Of a DNA stretch of 64,000 nt, positions 51,146-61,700 are shown piece after piece. Position 1 is the stretch's first letter. The number at the start of each line of letters is the position of its first letter. A program made the translations under genes and the position numbers. Under the pieces are notes generated by a model. The model ran no database searches and was not told where the DNA came from. It saw nothing but the letters and a program-made list of their open reading frames with translations. Source of the stretch: Catonia carolina (lineage: Eukaryota; Arthropoda; Insecta; Hemiptera; Achilidae); contig JAQMRL010000001.1 in NCBI GenBank assembly GCA_035578175.1, forward strand, positions 54,273,553 through 54,337,552, written 5' to 3'.

Positions 51146-54100
51146 TAAACAGAATTATTATGTTTTATAGCATTTTAATGATAAACGTGATGTACTTTTG
51201 CTTTACAAAACTAATTTATCACGAAATTCTGTAGTTAAGTATTATTAGATTTTAAAATCACAAAGAAATACTTATGGTATCTACAAAATTCAACATCACC
51301 CATTTACAATAATCGGTTATAAATCGACAAATACACTTTCATACAATACTATTTTTATCAACAAATTATTATTTGCACAGATTTTTCCAAGATCACAATA
51401 TTTATTGTAGGTAATTAATAATGTTTTGCGTTACAGGAGCAAACTTAAATTCAATCAGCACCATTCAAAAGCAGTCAAAATATTCGGTCAAATAACAAAA
51501 TTATAATTTCTGTATTTTTCATAATAATAATTATCATTACAATAATTAATATCAACACTTATAATAATAATTAATTAATTACATATGGACAATACTGTAA
51601 AATACTGAGTAATAATCCTAACCTAACAATAATAATGATAATAATACGTAATAATAATAATCATAATAATAGTGTTCAGTTTGTAAATCGTATAACTTTC
51701 AAAACTTAAACCTTATATGTTATTTGGTATAAATATCTGTAACAGGAACTGTAGTTGTTTGAAATACTAAAAAACAATAGTAACAGATTTTAATAATTAA
51801 TATTGTATTATTTATTAATTATTAATAAACCAAAGAGAAATCCACTTCTATTTTGATAAAATCATGGAACATTGGCATGCTTTAGTCAGTCTTCTGTATT
51901 CACCTTTATCAAGAAATTCAAATTATGAAGGCAATAGTTTGTTTAAAAAAAATTTAAACCATTCGTGATCTGTCTTATAGTGCACAGAAAAACAATATTT
52001 CATATACAAAAATCAATTTTAAGATATCAAGTTTCTTTGTGGAATAAAATTTTTGTTATTATTATAAGAATTTCAAATACAATTACACATTAAATTAAAT
52101 AATTTAAGATATTTTTGTGAAAATGAAAATATTTCTAATTTTGTTGTCTTTGAGCATGAAATTAAAAACAATTTTCTGCACAACATAACAAAACTGTAAA
52201 AGTAGTTTACTGTAATAGTGTAATAGTGTACTGTACTAGTGTAGTGTGTAGTTTACTGTTTGCTGTAATCTGTAGTAATTCCTAGTTTATTCATAATTAT
52301 TTCCTAATCAGATAGTTAGGAGAATAAGTGTAAAGTTTTTATAATATTATGTTAAATTATTTTAATAAAAATTTAAGAATTTCTGTAGTTATCTTACTGG
52401 TTTCTTCTGTACTTAGTATTTTGTTGAAAAGTACAGTATGAAGACAATGTTGCAACCGAATTATGTTAGTGCCAGAATAGTTTTAGAATATAATAGGTAG
52501 TTATAATTTTCTTGTGTTATTAAGTATCAGTGATTGTAGAGCTTTAATAATGCAAGAAAAGAATTTTTGTAATAGAAAGCCTTTTAAATGTCAATACTTG
52601 CTGTAGTACCAGCACCAGATTTAAGATTCTTTAGGCCCTAGATTAAATTTTCTTTGCAGTTCCCTCAACTATTTTACAAACATAATCAAAATAAAAATTG
52701 TACAATTTTTAATCGCGGCACTATTAATACCCACTGTTATACTTCAACACTGTGAACAACTATTTAAGCAACAATAACAGTTTTTGTTTTTAGAAATAAA
52801 CTTTTAATTTTTAATTATTGTTTTTAAAAAATGTATCTATTTATTAAAACAAGTTGTGATGTTAACAACGATTGGACCTTAATACAACTATACTCTTAAT
52901 ATTTTTTGTTAGCGGCTGTATAAGGTCCTGGTCTGTGACACTAGGTCATGGCCTTGTTGGCCTAATGGCAAATCCAAACTGTACACTAATCTATACAAAA
53001 TCTATCTGTACGCTATCTGTAGCTGATGTACATATTAATAATACGATTTATAAGTTGAGCAAAAAAAATATTTTATAAGAGCAAATTATAGTAAAAAATA
53101 CCTTATAATATTATTTAATTAAAATAAGAAATAACTACCCAGTTATTACACGAAATGGGAAAAATATGAAATTTATATTGAAAAAATATATTCATACTTT
53201 AATGTGATGTTGGAAAATATAGCACTAGATTATGTGTATGTACATCATGATTAGGCAAATAAAAATAATATTTAAACATAAATTTGTTTTAATCAGCTTG
53301 AAATGATTTATTTAATTCATTTTAGTAAAATTTTAAAGAATTTAATAATAAATTTAAAATAATTACTTTTAAAAAATTGTGAAAGAATTAAGTTGTAGGA
53401 AAATTTGTAAAAATAATAGAAGTATTATTTATTACTAAAATAAATTTTAACCTCATAACATAAATACGATTAACGATTTTGCAGCCCAAGACAATGTTTA
53501 TTCATATGCTAATAACATGTTTATTCATCATGTAAGAGCAACTTCAGTTTTTTTTAAAAATTCTATTTGGTATGAAATAGTTGTTTGCTTTCACGTTTAA
53601 AATTTCATTAAAAAGAAATTATCTTATAAATCTGCTTCTACTTTTGCACCCCAAGCACATAGCACCCTAGATTCTATTTAATTAATTGAATTTATTAATA
53701 AAACAATACTCTTGAAATAAAATAAATACAAAAATTTACAGTAAAATTTATGCCTGCATAAATTGAATTTCTTTCTATAATGAATGTACATAGTAAAAAA
53801 ATCTTAATCACAAATAATGTATAGGAAAATTATCGTACAATTAATTAATATTATTTTAATATTATCTGTAGATTCTATTCACTTCTATAAAAATCATTGC
53901 AACCACTATATAACAACCATTACTTTTCTTGATAGAATCTGTCTCCATTTAATAATTATACACTTATATATATCTATCTTTATATAATTATTAATTATGC
54001 ACTGTAGTTTTTATATTTTAACAGAAATTAAACCAAACTGTAATTAAAAATCTGATTCTATTATTCCGTTATTTTAAATAACATTACATTTTAAAATTAA

Positions 54101-54570
54101 GATTTAACTAACATTTTAACAAAGGAAGCACTGTATAGTTATTATTACAGACAGATCTGTTCTGTGGAAACGGATTGTTTGAACGGTAAAGAATAAATTT
54201 ATAACTGATTAAAAAAAATTATCAGCAAGTATTCTAATAATCTATCTGTTGATCACTCATTACATCTTATGAGAAAACTTAACATATTATTTTATTTAAC
54301 GACATTGCAATCTGGAAGTAAAAACATGTTTAAAACCTGTGCTATTTCATTATAATTGTTACAAAAATATGACGTTATTAAAAATATCTGTTTGTGTAAA
54401 TATAAAATATGGTATCTGTAATAAATAACTGGCAGTATATTAGTATATAATTGCAATATAAATATAATAATAGAGTATATATATATATAATATATCCTGA
54501 TATAACAACAACAAACTGTATTAAAAAATCTGCAGTAATAAAAATGTGAATCGGCAGAATGCAATGTCGC

Positions 54571-54576
54571 TTTATT
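54571..54576 (-). terminator. Candidate poly(A) signal for the psq gene
   Basis: AATAAA on the minus strand, about 455 nt past the stop codon. In such AT-rich DNA this hexamer arises often by chance and there are others further downstream, so it is only a candidate. Confidence 0.2.
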
Positions 54577-55031
54577 TTTTAATATAGTAATAACGCTTTT
54601 CAAAATCTCTATAAAATATTGTATGTAATAGTTGTCTATAAATTAGTTAATTTTAATACTTATTTCGATCAGAAAGATATTCAAAGAATTGCACTACTAC
54701 CGGTATTTTGCTCAATAATCTTAATTTAGTATTCGCAATACAGTTCACGCACACGTATAACTCAGTCATTCACAGTTCTTTGTTATTCCTAGCTGTAATT
54801 GTTCATTTTACAGTCTACATCTGTAACAGAATTGGTTAACAATAATCACTGAATTTTTCCTATCAAGGATATTTAGTACGATGATTTTGTCTTTGAATTG
54901 TCTTTTTTTGTAAACGATGTTCTGGATTCATTTCCAGAAATAATTTTTTTAAATAGTGTTCGTTAAACAGTTTGTTTTAATAATAATTACATTAGTGAAT
55001 ATCTCCATCAGCAATTTGCTAAGAATACTTG

Positions 55032-55756
55032 TCAGTCTTGTCCGTTCTGATGTTGAGATGAATGCTGGTTATCATCATGGTGCCTTGGACTTTTTCGACC
55101 GTCTTCGTCATCATCTTCTCTGACTGAACTATTGTGAATATTAGAATCATCTTTGGCGAAATCCAAAGCCATTGGACTGTTCCTAATATTGACTTCTTCT
55201 TTGGTATATTCCAAAGGATTCATATCGTTCCTCTGGCTAAGAAGTTCTTCTTTAACATAATCTAATGGCCCATGTGGCTCTCTGTTCTTTTCAGATTGCG
55301 GTAATAGATGGACCATTCCAACAGGAACTGGAAATGATGCACCAAAATCTGGGTAAAAATTTCCAGAATAAGGTCCAGGATTGAAACCTGGTGGTCCAAG
55401 CATGAGATCAGGTTCGGGTCCTTTGTGATGTTTGGATGCTGGGTTATTATTATTTGATGCTAACGAACCAAGCCCTAGTAGATCCAAAGGCCCACCAAGA
55501 TCACCAAAACATTCTTTTTTCAGTTGTTCAAGTTTCAGAGACTTTCCATACTTCCCTCGAACATACATCAGTAAACTGTTATAAGGTATACCAAATATTC
55601 TGGATGCTTGAGAAGTAGTCATCTTTTTATTCCATACGTGTTGAAGCGCTTCAGTCAATTCAGCATTGGTCCATGATCGTGGAGGTCCTCCTCTAGGTGC
55701 ACTATGCTGTCCCTTTGGTCTCCCCACTGTTGTTACTACATCATATTTTGCACTTC
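55032..55756 (-). CDS. rib: psq gene terminal coding exon with the DNA-binding domain
   Basis: Acceptor TTTAATTTTAACAG lies before 55756; the stop is TGA at 55034-55032. The exon starts SAKYDVVTTVGRPKGQHSAP; there is no true ATG start here (a GTG falls at 55727, mid-frame). The psq helix-turn-helix occupies 55676-55530. Next come PLDLL (55490-55476, a possible CtBP-binding PxDLx word), a Pro/Gly/Phe-rich stretch, three diverged copies of a (P/A)L(D/E)(Y/F).K(E/D)(E/D) word (55268-55146), and an acidic then His/Gln-rich tail. Codon use and base composition are clearly less AT-rich than the flanks, as for a real coding exon. Confidence 0.95.
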
Positions 55757-58700
55757 CTGTTAAAATTAAATTAAATAATTAGTAAAAATTAAAAACATAT
55801 AATCTGACAAATATGGATGTCTAAACAAAAAAAATAAAATAAATTTACTACTAATTTCTTATTAAATGAATTTTATTAATCTATAAAAATTATTAAAAAT
55901 AATTTCTTATTTTATTAGATGTTTGAGTGTTCATTGAAGATACATGCTACTTCAATAAAATACTGAAGGTTCAGAAAATAGTGAAGTCTTATTATCAGAA
56001 GTTGAGTATACACATAGACAGTTTTTTGTATGAAAAGATCAGCTGTTACAAGTTTAAAAAAATGTTTTTGTAGAAAAAGTTTGTCTCAATTTTAGAATTG
56101 TGATATGACCATCAAATCTTTCTATTAAAGCTTTAGGCTGGCCTTTGGTGTGGCGGTCAGCATAACCGGTTTCTACGAGAGAGGTCCCAGGTTGGATTCC
56201 TGGTCAGGTAATTTTCTCATTACTCTTTTTCATCTACAACCCTTCATCATCTGCATTACCATTAATGTGGAAAACAGTTGGATGTAAAAGAAAACGATAA
56301 ATTAAAGCTTCACCAAAAAACCTTACACATCAGTCATACGCACAATGTAATGTGAACATAAAATAAATTAAGGCCTCTTCCTAGTGGTTAGCGTGTTATG
56401 CTGCAAAGTGAAGGTCCCAGGTTTGATTCCTGGCCAGGGTTTAAAAAATTATTACAAGTTCAAACCCACCACTGTAGTCGCTATACCCAAGATGTTGATA
56501 CGGCTCAAAATAAAGTAAAAATAAATTTAAATTGATAATAATTATCAATTATTATTCACTGGATAAGTTTTTCATGAGTATATAATACTCACCCTAGATT
56601 CCATCAGCAAGTTTTTGCTGATGGAAGTTCTTGCACTGGGTGCAAGTTTTTCATGAGTATATAATACTCATGAAAAACTTTGTACAACACACTTTATTCT
56701 GCAATATATGAGATGCTAAATCGTAATACACTTGTTTCTTTTTTTCTTATAAACAAAATATGATTTTATCCTAAAACCCTATCTATGTATGATTTCATTT
56801 GGAGCCAAAAAATGAAGAAAAATATAAAAATGAATTAGGTTCTGTGGTAATGGCTCTCTTCCTCAGTGTGATCTCAGCTGAGTTTGGTGTCTATTATGGC
56901 AAACTTCTGTCTAATGTGGGCTTCATGAATTACGATGGTACCATCTGTGTGAGCCCAGTCTTCGACAGTCCATAAATAGAATTTTTTTCTTTCTACCTAC
57001 CTACCTCTCGCTTTTCTTCAACTTAGCCTTTCTCATCAGTTGAATTTTTTCTAATTCTATATGTTGCATTCTGTGATCAAGATTTACCATTACACCCAGA
57101 TTTCTTATAATAATCATTTGATTCATTAGAACAAGGTGAATAAACACAAAAAATTACAGTAAAAAATAAACTGAAAAATAAATAAAAATTACAAAATGTT
57201 GAAAAGCTTCAATTAGAATGTATTACTTTTTAAATTACCCAAACTTACTTTTCTTTTTTACTGAAATATGATGGTTTTCATTTCTTGGTTCTGGAAGTTC
57301 ATTAAGCAATGAATTTCTACAGCTTTCCATACCAGGGAAGAATCCTAAAATAAAAATAGAACTGTAGTTTTTAACCAATTTTTACTTTAGTAATATTTTT
57401 AATTAACATTAATTGTATAAAACTGTGAAAGTAATTTCACTGTCAAGGTAATTTGTAACAAGCAATTTAAGATATACACCATGTTATCAATAATTAAAGG
57501 TTACAAACCCTTATGTAAAGAATTCTGTACAGAAGTACACTAAATATCATGTGCGATGAACCACTCACATTAAAAATACTATTTTGGAGAATTACAAAAT
57601 TAAATCTGTATTTTCAAGAGTCAACACTAGGCTAAATGGACAAGGGAGATGGGTGGCTGTTATAAATACAAGGGGTTTCTAAAAGGTTTGGTGAATGGTC
57701 TAATATATTGGTATTCACCACTCGAAACAAGGTCAGTTGCATTGACGTTCACTGTCTGTCTGGACCTGTCAGAGGACAGGTCCAGACAGACAGGTTGTGA
57801 CAGGCTCTGACAGGTTGTGAGGCTCCTAATGTCATATTGCTGCATTCACTTTAACAGAGTGTTTCAAGCAGTGTGCGTCAAAAAGCCATGGAGCAACAAA
57901 ACAACAATAAGTTCTTCTTCAAATTGGGTAAAATGACGATGGAAACCCATTGGTGCAAGTTTATGAGCAGGATGCTGCAAGTAGAAAATGTGTGTACGAT
58001 TGCTTTGTAGCTTTCATGCTACTAAGGAATTGGTGGAGGATAAACCGCGTTTGGGCTGGCTGTTAGGATTTGCTGCACATATCGTGAACAAATCTTGCGC
58101 TTACCCAAATCTTCATGGATGATGACTTCCCCTGAGTCAGTTTGCTTATACCCACTTCTTCTGCAATTAATCACAAAATCAATTGCTAATCTTTTTACTA
58201 GTACTCACACACGTTCAATGCTTTCAGGTGTTCTGCTTATAGATGGTCGGCTGAATTTTATGAAGACAGAATTTGTAAATTAGTGAAACGCTATGACAAA
58301 TGCTTAAATTTTAAAAGTGACTGTGTTGAAAACAGTAAAAAGCTGTAGTTATGTAGCCTATATTATAAAATATTTTTTCTATGCAAGTTTTTTTTATTTA
58401 CAGCCAAATGGAGGTTACTTTTTGAACTGAACTCGTATAATTAAATAAAAAATTCATTATATGGTGGATATATTATGCTACAATGTTTAACAAATTAAAG
58501 TTATAATTATGTAGTGCAATTGTTAATCAGTATACTGATGAACAAAAAAAGATAGTTTAAATAATGAACATAAATATGGAAATCTCTAATTCATTTTTTT
58601 GTAGCAGCCAACCATCTTTCCTGTGCCCAGTGTTGACTTAGGAAAACAACAGATTTCTACTTATAAACCTCCAATACTGTATTTTAAATGTTACTGGTTG

Positions 58701-61700
58701 TTTTGCTTTTAACATTACCTGTATTGTTAATCTTACATTTGTTTAGTACACCAGTTGCTAATTGTGTATTGTTGTAATGTATGTTGTGTGTATTGTATAA
58801 ATAATATTTATATGTTAGGCATGTAGAATATACTACATACACTATGTGCTGTACCACATATTATGTGGTACAGCACATAATATGTTCTACATGCCTAATT
58901 AAAAAATTAAAATATGATTTTTTATTTATTTATCTCACTTACCTAGATGTGAATCCAAGGAAAACACTGAAACAGTAACAAAAGAAAATTAGAAATATGC
59001 ACTTACAGATAAATATTTTATATAGTCCATATTATTACAAGGCGATGTAAATTTTTAAAAAATTCATTTTAGCTACTAGGTTATTAGCCATAATTTGATC
59101 ATGATGTGAAAATCTCTGAATGTTAACAGGGAATCAAACTGAACACTTAACATTCTAAGCTGCATAGTCCTTTACCATTGGGCTTTGAAAGTTATAAATT
59201 TGCAGAATTTTTGAGAATCGATGGAAGAAATCAGATTTTATTCAGTTGGATAATAGAACCATCTACACGGAATCTTGTGATCATAATAATTAATTTCTTA
59301 ACATTCATATTTCTTCTGGTCTGCAATATTTACATTCGTCTCACATTTGGTCGATATTTCATTCTAATACTTGTGTATCCTAACTGCTGTACTTTTCCTA
59401 ATACCAAACCTTTATGATTTCTGCTCTTCAGTTCTTCCACTTTGTTTTTAACTGCAGCCTTATCTTCTATTACCAAACTCCTTAGATGACTTATTCTAGT
59501 ATTATGTGCCATACTTTTAATAAACTTAATTTTCATTCCTTATATGTGCCAGCTATAACCAGCCCAAGACCAATACATCCTGGATTCCAAATATATATTA
59601 ACATTTTTAAAATTCTTGTGATGGCATTTTCTTATTAAGATGATAATCAGCGAATAGTGGTTGGTATAAATAGGAGTACAGTAAAACTCTGCTTATCCAA
59701 ACGCCATTCAACCATAATCCAGCTTAACCGAAAAGGATCCAAATTTTTTTTTTAATTTGGTTATTACTGTAATGTATTTTAATACTGCGTAAAATGCACA
59801 AATTATGAAAATTTACAATTAATACTGAGAGAAATCCCGAACTATGAAAATGTAGCTGTAGATGAAGTAGATGAATATATATCCGCTGATGATAATAAAT
59901 TAAGACTACCCAGATGAAGATATCATAGATATGGTGCAGTCAGTTGAAACGGATGGTTAACCTCACGAGGAGGTAAGTGATAAAAACAAGAATCATATGA
60001 CAGCCGGGGATAGATTTAACACATTAACGCATTATAAGTAAGAACATCTTTTTATGTACAGTATTCCAATGCAGAAATAATCTTACTAAACTTCGCATTC
60101 TCCCAGTTTCTACAGCAATTTTTTTTAAATTTTGTTTTAGGTTGCCTTATGTTTTTGTTGAACAGTGTGAAAAATCTTCACCATCAGACCAGCTTTAAAT
60201 AAAATGATGGTGTGATGTTGCCGCCAAAAAAATAGTTTTCATCAAAAATCTCAGACTTTTTAAAAAAACTGTAAATACTGCACTGAAATTAAAATAAGAT
60301 TTGTTAGTTCTCCTAAAGTTGCTACCTTTCGTGTTTAAATACTAATAAACAATCATAAAAATACTGTATATTCAATTTTACTGTTTTTAAACTCAAATTT
60401 TTAATTACTGTTTTTAAATTTGTTAGCGCGTCCAAAATTGGGTCCGCCCCTATATATTGGTTAACTGGGGTTTTACTGTAGACCAATTACTAGATACTCA
60501 TTGCTGATTAGACCTCTTCAACCCAGTAGCTCTTGTTTCTATTTCTGGGACTTCCACAGTAGCTTCATTTCTTGCAAAAAACATTTCACTTTGAAAAAAA
60601 ATAAAAATTAATGTCAAGAAACGGATACTTCTTTAATCATATATGGTAACTTATATACTCGCATTTTTTTGAACTGTTGGTTTAATACTATTTTTATTAT
60701 AGTGTAATAACTTCATGTTGGTAAAGCTAATCTCAGATGATTTCAGTTTTACTTATGTTGGTATATTGTGAATAAATATTTCTTTGCTCTTATTATAATA
60801 TATTAAGTGCGTGTATGAACATGTCATCAAGAGAAACTTTTGATTTGATGTCTCCTGTAAATAAATGTGGGCGCAAAGCATGCATGGTTAACAGTAAGTT
60901 TCTCATTGGGTATTAGTTAATTAGGTACATAGCCTACAGATATATGCTTTTTTCCTCTAATCCAAGGTGAGATGATCACCATTTAAATTTTTGTTACTTA
61001 TTTTTATGTTCACTACAAACTAATGTACAAATTATGTGGGTTTTCAAGGAAAATGAAGTATTAACAGTGTAATTATCATTTTGGAAAACTTGATGTTTTG
61101 TACAATTTTTTTTAGAAGGTACATTAAATTTTTATTCGTTAATGAAACTCCAACATTCAATTAAAAATAATGTATTAAATTCGAAGCTATTAATAAATCA
61201 TTAGTTTTTTACCAGTACTATTGGGTTCAAAAATGTTCCATATAAGTTATATTTGGTAGGTATGTTTTGTTTTTCAAGTTATGTTTGTACTTGAATAACC
61301 TTTTAGAAAGTAAATCAGATGATAAAGATAATGAAATTATTTTTCTTTGTATCCATAAAATGTGTATGTTGCAATCTGTTCAATTCAAAACAATAAGCAA
61401 CCCCATGACCCAAAGAGATGAGGATGATGTGTATGACGTGTAAATGAGGTGTCGTCTTGTACAGACCCAGGCTGACCATTACTAAAAGAGTATAGTTAAT
61501 TGAACCCCAACCATCAAAGTACACCAATAACCACTGACCAGTATTCAAATCCGTATAAAAGTATTACCTTTACTAAGATTTGAACCCAGAACCTTTGTCT
61601 CAAAAAATCAGCTGTTAAACAGCTGACTTGCATTGATGACTTTACCTCTAGTCCAAGTCGGGGAGTTAAATGTAATTACAGCCTTACATTTCTATTTTAT

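Larger units (their letters stand above)
49158..55031. other. AT-rich region downstream of the psq gene
   Basis: No gene recognised. The right end (about 54500-55031) must contain the 3' UTR of the minus-strand psq gene. 51095-51150 carries a TAA/AAT trinucleotide run, with smaller AAT clusters at 51520-51680. Confidence 0.45.
55757..57248 (-). other. Intron of psq gene with SINEs and hairpins
   Basis: Holds two tRNA-derived SINEs (56150-56305, 56371-56523), a hairpin cluster (56565-56680) and a less AT-rich patch (56825-56975). No further exon with fitting phase was found. Confidence 0.7.

Noticed and set aside
54292..54603. 103-codon Ile/Tyr-rich minus-strand frame
   Set aside because: Low-complexity product of AT-rich DNA, probably 3' UTR of the psq gene; no coding signature.
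55436..55618. 60-codon plus-strand frame within the terminal psq exon
   Set aside because: It is antisense to a well-supported coding exon and is a by-product of that exon's composition.
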